Origin: Acidobacteriota bacterium | GTDB taxonomy: Bacteria > Acidobacteriota > Terriglobia > Acidiferrales > UBA7541 | Length of the DNA stretch: 14,514 nt | NCBI GenBank assembly: GCA_003131985.1 | Contig: PKWH01000303.1 | Span: forward strand, 11,009-25,522 | Direction: 5' to 3' | Shown here: positions 1 through 7,019 of the stretch, in pieces | How the letters are laid out: each line of letters opens with the position of its first letter | How positions within the stretch are numbered: position 1 is the first letter of the stretch | The notes under the pieces: generated by a model | Told to the model about the DNA's origin: nothing | The model's input: only the letters and a program-made list of their open reading frames with translations | Databases searched by the model: none | Position numbers and translations under genes: made by a program

Positions 1-54
1 CGGCTTCAGCCGTGCCGAATGCCGCCCAACCCTCAGGGGTTTCAACCCCTGAGG
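1..54. repeat. REP-like pair of TTCA-loop hairpins
   Basis: Two perfect hairpins sit close together: CGGC-TTCA-GCCG at 1-12, and a 10-bp stem (arms 31-40 and 45-54) around the loop TTCA. The shared loop and GC-rich arms are typical of dispersed extragenic palindromes. The first hairpin touches the window edge. Genome-wide copy number cannot be seen here, so the dispersed nature is inferred. Confidence 0.6.
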
Positions 55-71
55 CTCGCTGCCACGCGCGA

Positions 72-252
72 AGTTCAATCGCGAACGCGCTTTCTAATCG
101 AGAACTGCAATTATTAGAACCTTCTCTAACTCATAGAAAACAAGCGATCGCACCCAGTTCTAATCGAGAACTTTCAACCAATCGGTGTCGCGGCAATTCT
201 CACGCTGTGATCCCCGTCCCGCCATTTCTAACCGGGGCCAGAACTGCGATTA
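72..252. repeat. Degenerate ~67-nt tandem repeat with TTCTAATCGAGAACT core
   Basis: The 15-mer TTCTAATCGAGAACT occurs exactly at 92-106 and 158-172. A third, altered copy starts with TTCTAA at 226, giving spacings of 66 and 68 nt. The 13-mer AGAACTGCRATTA follows copy 1 (101-113) and recurs in copy 3 (240-252). A related string, AGTTC-AATCGC-GAAC, lies near 72-86. The core of copy 2 is an inverted repeat (AGTTCT-AATCG-AGAACT, 156-172). The unit is too irregular and has too few copies to be a CRISPR. Function is unknown. Confidence 0.5.
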
Positions 253-286
253 AGTTTCCCCAAATTCGGCAGCATCGAACGAAAGC

Positions 287-349
287 GGGAGCAGGCTCCC
301 ACACTCCACAGAGCCCGGGCTCCTTTGGAGTGCGGCGGCTTGCCGCCGC
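287..349. repeat. Cluster of three GC-rich palindromes
   Basis: Three palindromes are packed together: GGGAGC-AG-GCTCCC (287-300), GAGCCCGGGCTC (311-322), and an 8-bp stem GCGGCGGC/GCCGCCGC with a TT centre (332-349). They lie 46-109 bp beyond the stop of the aspartyl protease gene. There is no T run on either side, so I call them dispersed intergenic palindromes. They could still impede transcription read-through. Confidence 0.55.
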
Positions 350-395
350 TTTGCCGACGCATGCCACATTTTCAAGTGCAAAAGGAACCTCTGCG

Positions 396-2132
396 CTAGT
401 GTTTGGATCCGGGGGGCGTGTAGGTGAAATCGACCAGCCCGTCGCGGTAGTCGATTTTTATGTCGAGCATAAAGAGCATGCGGAAGCCGAGGATGCCGGA
501 AAGTTCCGTGCCGACGGAATTGCTGAACTGGTCCATTCCGAAAGTGATCAGATCCTGGCGGTCCTGCGTGAAATGCGCGAACTGCAAATTCGCTTTGTCC
601 GCGCGATAAACCTCCTTCACTTCCCCGTTGATTCCCTTCACCTTAAAATTGTCGTCGCGGCTGATTTTGGTTACTTGCTTGGCAGCCGCCGGAGTAATGG
701 TGTTGTCAAAAGCTCCCGTATCGATCAAAAAAAGCATCGGTGCGGAATCATTCACTTTGGTGGGAATCAGCAAGGCGTGACCGAAGCGAAAAATGGGCGT
801 ATAGCCTTTCATCTCCGGCGCGACGTAGCGATCGTGCAGATGGGAGCCCGGCGCCGGCCGGGATTCGAGCGTGGCCTCCGCCGGGGCCTCGTCGGGATAC
901 GGCGGCAATTGCGTGAGTTTGAATTTCGTGTCGGGAAAATCAATGTCCACCAAATAGCTGCTGAAGACGTCTGCGCCGATCAGCCCGTCGTCATCCACCA
1001 CGGAATTTCGCTCGATGACGTCCACGTAGCAACCTTCGAACTGCAAATCGCCGATCCGGATAGAGTCCGCGAAGCCAATGTACCCGGCGGCGGGGCCCTT
1101 ATCCCCGATGCCGGTGGCGTTCTGCTCAACGATTCTCTTCACGCCGGCTTTGTCCGCGATTTTCTTGTCGATTGTAATTCCACCGGCTCCGGTATCCAGG
1201 CGAAGTTTGGCGGTAGCGCCGTTCACGGTCACCTTCAGCCCGTAACCACGAATCCGTGTGGGGCCGTCGAGCAATGTTTCCAGTTTGGTTTGGGTCGTGG
1301 TGATTTTCGAAGTGAGCCGGCAGCGGTGGCCCGTTTGTCCGATTTCATCTTCGAGGACTGCGAGCTGGTGCTCCAGGTTTTTGCGATGCTCAGCGTCATC
1401 GTTTGTTTCCCGGCTGAGGTAGTCGCGAAGAAATTTGATCAGATCGCTGCGGTTCAGCGTGGACATGTAAGCGCGCTGAACGTCGGGATCCGCGGGGTCG
1501 ATTTTGTAGGCCTGCGCGACAGCGTTTGCGGCGCGTTTGTAATTGGACGTGGCGCGGTCAAGGCGTGCGAGTCCCAGGTAGGAACGCGGATCGAGGTCAC
1601 AGGCCCTGAGCGGGTCCAAAAACGATTGCTGGGCCATTGTGAGTTTTCCCTGGCGAAAATAAACTTCGCCCATGGCAGTGATGGCCGGCGTCTTACCAGG
1701 AGTGAGCGCTACAGCCTTCGACGCAGCCTCGAATGCGTCGTTCACCTTATTTTGCTTCAGGTAAACGCGCGCAAGTCCGGTGTAGGCGAGGACCGTATCC
1801 GGGCCGCCGGATGCAATGATGGCGTTATAGGCTGCCGCCGCGTCGTCGAATTTTCCGGTGCGGTAAAGACGCAGAGCGTCCGCCAGCGGAGCCGAGAGGG
1901 GTTTGGGCGAGGTATCTATCGTGCAAGTAACGGTCTGCGCTTGGCTTTGAGTTGCAGGCGGCTGAGGTTTCGCGGCGTCCTGAGCCGGAGCGCTAGGCGC
2001 CTGCTGAGGTTTCGCAGAGTCCTGGGCGGGAGCCTGCTGGGCTTTGGTAGCTTCCTGTGCAGGCACGGTTGGGACGGACGCGCTCAGCGCCAAGGCAAAC
2101 AGCAGTCCGAGCCGAATTCCAATTTGCCGCAT
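396..2132 (-). CDS. Secreted TPR protein with two retropepsin-like aspartyl protease domains
   Basis: The 578-aa product begins with a signal peptide (residues 1-25, basic start, hydrophobic core, cleavage near PAQ). A low-complexity Ala/Gln/Pro/Lys linker follows (26-65), then TPR-type helical repeats (about 82-245). Two aspartyl-protease lobes complete it. Lobe 1 has the catalytic motif RLDTGAGG (Asp313) and the partner motif DGLIGADVF (about 382-390). Lobe 2 has FLIDTGAFD (Asp471) and SGILGFRML (about 545-553). Both belong to the clan AA, gag-polyprotein-like protease class. Retropepsins normally work as homodimers, whereas two DTG lobes in one chain suggest an intramolecular pair, as in pepsin (inference). 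The ATG at 2130-2132 is preceded by a GAGG Shine-Dalgarno about 6 nt away. The gene starts 47 bp after the sedolisin stop on the same strand and probably shares its transcript. Substrate is unknown. Confidence 0.88.
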   Translation of the reverse strand: MRQIGIRLGLLFALALSASVPTVPAQEATKAQQAPAQDSAKPQQAPSAPAQDAAKPQPPATQSQAQTVTCTIDTSPKPLSAPLADALRLYRTGKFDDAAAAYNAIIASGGPDTVLAYTGLARVYLKQNKVNDAFEAASKAVALTPGKTPAITAMGEVYFRQGKLTMAQQSFLDPLRACDLDPRSYLGLARLDRATSNYKRAANAVAQAYKIDPADPDVQRAYMSTLNRSDLIKFLRDYLSRETNDDAEHRKNLEHQLAVLEDEIGQTGHRCRLTSKITTTQTKLETLLDGPTRIRGYGLKVTVNGATAKLRLDTGAGGITIDKKIADKAGVKRIVEQNATGIGDKGPAAGYIGFADSIRIGDLQFEGCYVDVIERNSVVDDDGLIGADVFSSYLVDIDFPDTKFKLTQLPPYPDEAPAEATLESRPAPGSHLHDRYVAPEMKGYTPIFRFGHALLIPTKVNDSAPMLFLIDTGAFDNTITPAAAKQVTKISRDDNFKVKGINGEVKEVYRADKANLQFAHFTQDRQDLITFGMDQFSNSVGTELSGILGFRMLFMLDIKIDYRDGLVDFTYTPPGSKH

Positions 2133-2179
2133 TCACGCCTCAACAAACAGTGTAGCAAAGCGCTCCGTTCGCTAAGCCC

Positions 2180-5100
2180 TCATTGCACGTTAATGGTTAG
2201 GTTCATCGTCGGCGCTGGTGTGACTCCGGCCCCGCTGAAAGTTATGATCACGTTGGGGTCGCTTCCCACGGGCGTGCCCGCGTTGCCGCCGCCTCCGCCC
2301 CCTCCTCCGCCACCGCCGCTGCTGCTTCCGCCGCCGCACGAACCTATCGCTACGGCTGAAGCGATTGCGAGCAGAGCGAGTATCGTGCTCAGGCGGCGCC
2401 GGCGGGAAGCAAAGCAGGTGAACAGGATAGCCAGGCACAAAACGAATGCTAGCGCGAAACTTCCGGCAAGCGTGCCCCTCCCGGACGCCGCTGGGAGGGT
2501 GCTTGCTCGCCGCAACGCAGCCGAAGGAGGGGTCGTCTGGAAGTTCACCGAGGCCGACACGGTGTTGAGAGTGCTGGTAAGAACCACGGAAGGCGCGCTC
2601 CAGTTGCACGTGGTTTCCGCGGGCATACCAGCGCAGTTGGCCGACGAAAGCGGGATCGTGCCTGTGTACCCCGCCGCCGCTGCAAAGGTAATACTCGCCT
2701 GGGCGTTACCACCTGGACTGCTGATCGTAACGGTTGCCTGGAGGGGCGTTGCGGTGAAAGTCGGCGCTCCGGTGACAACCTCGGCGGTGGTGGCCTGAGA
2801 AATTGCGTAGTTCGGGTCTCCACTGTAGACCGCCAGTATTAACTGCGTGCCCGCCACGATAGAGCTGCTCGTGACTTGAGCCTGGCCGCTGGTTACGGTT
2901 ACAGGACCGCCGATGGGAACCAAAACGCTACTCACCGAGGCGGATGAAGAAAACTGTACGGTGCCAGTGAGAGCAGGGCCTCCAGCGGCGTTGGGAGCGA
3001 CGTGCGCCATGAGAGTCACGCTCGTGCCTGATTTAATCGCAGCGTTGGAGGTGGTTACGGTGGTAGTCGTGGCGAGGAGCGAAACCGTTTCGTTGATATT
3101 GACGTTGGCAGTTTGGTAGTTAACATCTCCGCTGTAGGTCGCGTCAATAAAAAGCATTCCGGCAGGAAGCGTCGAAGTAGAGATCTGCGCCTGTCCATTC
3201 GCCAAAGTAACCGGGCTGCCGAAGGAAGTCCCGTTCTGAGCGAACTGCACGGTTCCAGTGAGTGCGGGACCGCCTGTCTGATTCGGCGTAACCACGGCCG
3301 TGAAGGTGACGTTGGCTCCATGCTGAATGGTGGAATTCGACGATGAAAGCGCGATGGATGTGGCTCCCAGGTTGCTCACCACCGCGGAATTCGAAACAGC
3401 CGACGCGGAATAATTTGCATCGCCAGTGAATTGCGCGGTGATCGTATCGCTGCCTAAAGGAAGCGAAGTGGTTCGTAACACGGCCGTTAACTGAGCGAAT
3501 CCAGTGTTGGCTGCGAGTCCAGAGGTATAGGTGACGGACGTCGTCGGCGATAGGGCAATTGGGTTTGATCCCACAAAGAACTGAACGTTGTCGCCGGGGA
3601 AATCGGCCGCAGGGGGATTCGGGGGGAGCGCCGTTTGCGAGTTGACTGTGACGGTGACAACCACGGCGGCGCCCGCCTGGATCGATCCGGTGTTGTTGGC
3701 GATCAGGCTGATTGTGGTTGGAACTTTAGTGACGGTGACAACATCGGGGGACGCGGTGCTGGCGTTGTAGCTCTTGTCGCCGCCGTACGAAGCGGCGATG
3801 CTGTGTTGCCCACCCAGTAAGAAAATCGGCTGATCTTCTGCATACCCTTCGGCGTTCAGCGGGAAAGTGCCGCCGTCGAGGGGGTTGGTAGCGCCGTTGT
3901 AGGTGTCCGCCAGGGTGACCGTTCCGGTCGGGCAGCCGTATGCCTGGTTTCCATTTGGCGCGCACAGGGCTGCGCTTGAATTGGTGACGTTGGCGCGGAG
4001 GATGTAGAAGCTGCCGTAAGGGAAGGAGGTGACATTTGTGCCGGAGACTGCGCCGGTGCTGGGGTTGAACGTAATGATTTCGGCTTGGGTTTTGCTGGCT
4101 TCCGGATTGACAGTGACGGTAACCGGGGACGAACTGCTGGGCGCAAAAGTAGAATCACCCGAGTAGCGCGCGGTGACGCTGTAGCTGGTACCGCCGGGCA
4201 GAAAGGTGGTGGTTGCGGCGGCCGGCAGGGAGCCATTGGTGAGCGCGAGAACTTGCTGCGCGCCTTGCTGATCGCTGAGGCTCGAACCTGTGTTTGCAAT
4301 CAGCACGACCGAACCGGTGGGAGTTCCGGTGCCGGTCTGGGGCACGACTGTGGCAGCGACGGGGATGGCTTGGCCGTGGGTGATGGTAATTGGCGGGCCT
4401 AGCGTGAAGGACGAGAATTGGGTGGCCTTGAATTGGCCCGCGAACGTGCTCCACTGATTCACCAAATTATCCACGTTGACGCTGCCGAGTCCGGTGGCCT
4501 GGTCATAACCGGTACCAGTGCTGAATCCCGAGAGGACGCCGATCTGGTCGCTGGGATTGGAAGTGGTACAGTTCGGGCTCCCCTTGGCGCAAGCCATCGC
4601 GATTGTAGATCCGGTGGGAATGTCATAGAAAATGCAATTGTTCGCGCCGGTTGTGGGAATAGTAGCGGAGTCGCAACTGTTCCCTGCTGCGGCGGCCATT
4701 TTATAAAGCACAAAATTGGCGTTGCCTTGGCGTTCCCCGGTTTTCTGGTTGACCAGAGCCATCATGCCGGCGAAAGCGGGCGAAGAAACCGAAGTGCCTC
4801 CAAAGCCCAGGAACTGACCGTTGCTGAGGCTGCACGGGCCGGTGAGCTGATCGGACTCGCAGACAATGTAGCCAGTGCCGTTGAATCCGTTGCTGGCGAA
4901 CAGCGAGACATCCGGCACATCGCGTTTGCCGTCGGAGGGCACGCCCGGGCCTGCCTGCCAGGAAGGTTTGGCGTAGCCTCCGGTGCACGAGGCTTGCGTA
5001 CTTCCATTAGATGATGTGCAATTGCTCGCGCCACCACTGCCGCCGACAACGCCCAAAAATCCCTCCTGCTGAACCTGGGAGTTGTTGCAGGTCTGCTCCG

Positions 5101-6574
5101 CTGTCGTGGTGTGGGTGAAAGGGAAAATCTCGGAATTGGTGCAAGTATCGTTCCAGGTCATTTCCGGGATGTAGCTTTTGGCGTTCGCCTGATTCGCGTT
5201 GTTCGTCACATTCCAAAAGTCGGCGGTGGTTTGCAGGTCGTTGAAATCGGTGCCTCCTACCGAAACATTGAATGGCGTGGATGCGAAGCCGCTGACGGTG
5301 AGGCCGAACTGGGCTTCCACATTGCCATCATCGCAAACGGCAGAGCCCGAGTCTCCCGCAGATATGAAGACGGTGATTCCCTGCGCGGAAGCCTGCTGCC
5401 AGAGCAGGTTGTAATATGTGTTCCCGGTGGTCCCGATAAAAAGCTCGCAAATGCCGTAGCTCTCGCTCATCACCGGCGCGAGATTATTGTCCACGATATA
5501 TTCAGCGGAAAGATCGACACCGAGCGTGACTTCGGTGGTTTGGGAAATAACGAAATCGATCGTCGCGCCTTTTGCGACAGCGCTGGACCATTGCGTGTCA
5601 ATGTCCGCTTCGGGCTCGTCTCCCTGAATGCCCGGGTCGGGGCCATCGTGGATGATGTTGAGAGTCCCTTTTGGAGTGGCCACGCCGAACATATTCCAGA
5701 AGGCGGTCCAGTCGGCCGGATTTATGTCGGTTTCGCCGACGATCGCGATCGTTTGTCCCGTGCCATCGATAGGCGTCGTCGAGTTCCAGAGCGGAGCAAA
5801 GTTGTAGATTGTGGCTAGGTCGAAGGGTCCGAGAAATTCGCAGGGTCCGCCTAGAATGCCGCAGCCGGTGCCTCCGTTAAACTGCGGAATCGGGAGCGGT
5901 CCGACCGGGACAATCTTTCCTGAGTCCTTGTCGCGACGAAAAACGCCGGCGGGGTGATTCATCGGCCGCGCGGGAAAATTGTTGAGCGAGCGCACGCCGG
6001 CGACCACAGGCACGAGCGCCGCGGGGATCTGCGGATCGGTCGAGTTTGCGTAGTGCTGCTCCGCGTTGACCAAATATTTGTGGATAGAGGTGTGAAAGGC
6101 GCCCAGCACCTGACTCGCCGTGCCCGAGAATTCGATTACGATTCCGCCATTTGACACGCGGGTGACTTGAAAGCCGTAGGATTGCAACCAGGACGTGATC
6201 GTTTGGACATCTGCAGGGGCGGGGCCGAAATCCGCGCCGAACTGCTGAGGCGTAAGCCAACGGTGATAGTTCGGCGAAGAATTGTCCTGCTGCTGCTCGA
6301 GGAGTTGATCGAGGGCGGCCTCTTGCTGCGGGCTGCGCTGCAGGACCAGCAGCATGCGCTGCATTGGCAGGCTGGCCGCGGCCGCGCCTTGGTCGAATTC
6401 GGGGCGTGCCAGGGGACTTGTGTTGCCTCGAAGCACGACGAGGTTAGACTCGTCAATCGGCTGAGTGATTCGCGGAGCGACGTTAGGCGATTGCGCAGCC
6501 GCCTGAATCGCACACGAAAGAATAAAGGCGAGAATAGTGCAGAGACTAGGAAGGGCTGGGCGTTTCCTGGTCAT
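2180..6574 (-). CDS. Sedolisin-family (S53, pro-kumamolisin) protease with Ig-like repeats and C-terminal anchor
   Basis: The product is a 1464-aa secreted endopeptidase. The ATG at 6572-6574 is preferred over the open-frame start at 6742 because a signal peptide (MTRKRPALPSLCTILAF...AAAQ, 1-28) begins there and AAGGGGA lies 4-5 nt upstream. An activation prodomain (about 40-205) precedes the catalytic domain. The sedolisin set is visible: Glu322 and Asp326 (EADID), Asp408 (SAGDSG) and Ser595 (GGTSVSSP). The Asp326-Asp408 spacing of 82 equals that of kumamolisin (Asp82-Asp164). The Ca-site strings FYDIPTG and GYDQATGLG are present. About 70 extra Cys-containing residues lie before the Ser. 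Five Ig-like repeats follow (about 720-1268), each ending near YSGD/GGD/FTGD, then a sixth degenerate one. The tail has two hydrophobic segments (1370-1390, 1395-1411), a Cys, 11 glycines and a short beta-like end. It should degrade peptides outside the cell while tethered. Confidence 0.93.
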   Translation of the reverse strand: MTRKRPALPSLCTILAFILSCAIQAAAQSPNVAPRITQPIDESNLVVLRGNTSPLARPEFDQGAAAASLPMQRMLLVLQRSPQQEAALDQLLEQQQDNSSPNYHRWLTPQQFGADFGPAPADVQTITSWLQSYGFQVTRVSNGGIVIEFSGTASQVLGAFHTSIHKYLVNAEQHYANSTDPQIPAALVPVVAGVRSLNNFPARPMNHPAGVFRRDKDSGKIVPVGPLPIPQFNGGTGCGILGGPCEFLGPFDLATIYNFAPLWNSTTPIDGTGQTIAIVGETDINPADWTAFWNMFGVATPKGTLNIIHDGPDPGIQGDEPEADIDTQWSSAVAKGATIDFVISQTTEVTLGVDLSAEYIVDNNLAPVMSESYGICELFIGTTGNTYYNLLWQQASAQGITVFISAGDSGSAVCDDGNVEAQFGLTVSGFASTPFNVSVGGTDFNDLQTTADFWNVTNNANQANAKSYIPEMTWNDTCTNSEIFPFTHTTTAEQTCNNSQVQQEGFLGVVGGSGGASNCTSSNGSTQASCTGGYAKPSWQAGPGVPSDGKRDVPDVSLFASNGFNGTGYIVCESDQLTGPCSLSNGQFLGFGGTSVSSPAFAGMMALVNQKTGERQGNANFVLYKMAAAAGNSCDSATIPTTGANNCIFYDIPTGSTIAMACAKGSPNCTTSNPSDQIGVLSGFSTGTGYDQATGLGSVNVDNLVNQWSTFAGQFKATQFSSFTLGPPITITHGQAIPVAATVVPQTGTGTPTGSVVLIANTGSSLSDQQGAQQVLALTNGSLPAAATTTFLPGGTSYSVTARYSGDSTFAPSSSSPVTVTVNPEASKTQAEIITFNPSTGAVSGTNVTSFPYGSFYILRANVTNSSAALCAPNGNQAYGCPTGTVTLADTYNGATNPLDGGTFPLNAEGYAEDQPIFLLGGQHSIAASYGGDKSYNASTASPDVVTVTKVPTTISLIANNTGSIQAGAAVVVTVTVNSQTALPPNPPAADFPGDNVQFFVGSNPIALSPTTSVTYTSGLAANTGFAQLTAVLRTTSLPLGSDTITAQFTGDANYSASAVSNSAVVSNLGATSIALSSSNSTIQHGANVTFTAVVTPNQTGGPALTGTVQFAQNGTSFGSPVTLANGQAQISTSTLPAGMLFIDATYSGDVNYQTANVNINETVSLLATTTTVTTSNAAIKSGTSVTLMAHVAPNAAGGPALTGTVQFSSSASVSSVLVPIGGPVTVTSGQAQVTSSSIVAGTQLILAVYSGDPNYAISQATTAEVVTGAPTFTATPLQATVTISSPGGNAQASITFAAAAGYTGTIPLSSANCAGMPAETTCNWSAPSVVLTSTLNTVSASVNFQTTPPSAALRRASTLPAASGRGTLAGSFALAFVLCLAILFTCFASRRRRLSTILALLAIASAVAIGSCGGGSSSGGGGGGGGGGGNAGTPVGSDPNVIITFSGAGVTPAPTMNLTINVQ
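2285..2317 (-). repeat. Poly-Gly coding run in the sedolisin tail
   Basis: Eleven consecutive glycine codons, written with mixed third bases, encode residues 1420-1430 of the sedolisin. They follow a Cys-Gly3-Ser3 string and separate the last membrane-type segment from a 34-residue C-terminal end. The run is GGN-rich and could vary in length between strains, but no second allele is available here. Confidence 0.7.
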
Positions 6575-6708
6575 GGGTCCCCTTATGAGAGCGATTGCTA
6601 CCAAGCAAGAAATTTCGCAGTACGTATGGCTCAGAGTAAATCCAACTTTGGCGGTTGCGTCGAACGATGCTTCGACCGCAGCGAACCGACAACGTGCTTT
6701 TGGGGAAC

Positions 6709-6755
6709 TATGTATGTATGGGACCCAATTCGTCAATAGCAATCTGCGTCAATAG
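6709..6755 (-). promoter_or_regulatory. Candidate sedolisin promoter with tandem CTATTGACG repeat
   Basis: On the minus strand the 9-mer CTATTGACG occurs twice (plus-strand positions 6747-6755 and 6731-6739), exactly 16 bp apart. The proximal copy supplies a -35-like TTGACG (6731-6736). A TACATA (6709-6714) lies 16 bp downstream as a weak -10. This would give a leader of about 130 nt before the sedolisin ATG. The tandem repeat could equally be an activator site. The call rests only on motif resemblance. Confidence 0.35.
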
Positions 6756-6867
6756 AAAGTACCAGTAGTCATGTTTTCGTCTCACTTTTGTACACCGCCG
6801 GAGCCGCTGGTCTCGTTGCGTCGGCGTCTCGGGGGTGGTTTGCCTTACGAATCGAGAGCACCAAAAG

Positions 6868-6930
6868 AGCCGGCCCTTCGGCTGGTCTCAGGACTAGCTA
6901 TCCCACCTCGCCGGCAGGCCGGCGCTACGA
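6868..6930. repeat. Dispersed GC-rich palindromes (GCCGGC type)
   Basis: AGCCG-GCCCTT-CGGCT (6868-6883) is followed by GCCGGC-AG-GCCGGC (6910-6923) and then GCTACGAAA. The same GCCGGC-spacer-GCCGGC arrangement ends the window (14498-14514), and TTTCGTAGC (the reverse of 6924-6932) recurs at 13823-13831. The window therefore contains at least three related members of one intergenic repeat family. Confidence 0.55.
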
Positions 6931-7000
6931 AAACCGAGCGAACTGCGCGGGCGTTTACTTAATGCTGACGATTTCGAGCGCAAATGTGTGGTGAGGAAAG

Positions 7001-7006
7001 TATAAT
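7001..7006 (+). promoter_or_regulatory. Candidate -10 box of the kinase gene
   Basis: A perfect TATAAT lies 13 bp ahead of the preferred kinase ATG (7020). No convincing -35 is found 16-18 bp upstream. If used, transcription would begin near 7012-7014, giving a very short leader. That would exclude the upstream in-frame ATG at 6984 and agrees with the family-typical N-terminus at 7020. Confidence 0.4.
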
Positions 7007-7019
7007 CGCGGGCTTCCGT

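Larger units (their letters stand above)
1..395. other. Gene-free left end with palindromic repeats
   Basis: I find no credible gene in this stretch. The long plus-strand open frame crossing it runs antisense through two real genes and has no family features. The span holds several short palindromes (1-12, 31-54, 287-300, 311-322, 332-349) and a degenerate repeat of about 67 nt between 72 and 252. It lies downstream of the minus-strand aspartyl protease gene that ends at 396. None of the hairpins is followed by a T tract in the minus direction, so they look like dispersed intergenic repeats rather than intrinsic terminators. Confidence 0.7.
6575..7019. other. Divergent intergenic region between sedolisin and kinase genes
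   Basis: No gene is supported in these 445 bp. The left part is the 5' leader and promoter area of the minus-strand sedolisin operon. It has a leader hairpin at 6652-6688 (CGGTT/AACCG outer arms, GTCGAA/TTCGAC inner arms) and direct repeats at 6731-6755. The middle (about 6868-6923) holds GC-rich palindromes. The right end carries the kinase promoter candidate at 7001-7006. Small open frames across it consist of repeat sequence. Confidence 0.65.

Noticed and set aside
92..172. Possible CRISPR (exact 15-mer repeated with ~51-nt spacing)
   Set aside because: Only two exact copies and one altered copy exist, the repeat is too short, the intervals are uneven and no cas gene is near.
332..349. 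Terminator of the protease operon
   Set aside because: The palindrome is strong but lacks a T tract in the minus direction and belongs to a cluster of similar repeats.
12..2798. A 928-codon plus-strand open frame at the left end
   Set aside because: It runs antisense through the aspartyl protease gene and the sedolisin tail. Its translation has no domain, and the Pro run is the reverse of the poly-Gly tail. High GC content keeps the frame open by chance.
5111..5818. A 235-codon plus-strand open frame
   Set aside because: It lies wholly antisense to the sedolisin catalytic domain, whose active-site motifs are intact, and shows no family features.
6771..6994. Small plus-strand open frames ahead of the kinase gene
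   Set aside because: They translate palindromic repeat DNA, lack a ribosome-binding site and have no recognisable content.
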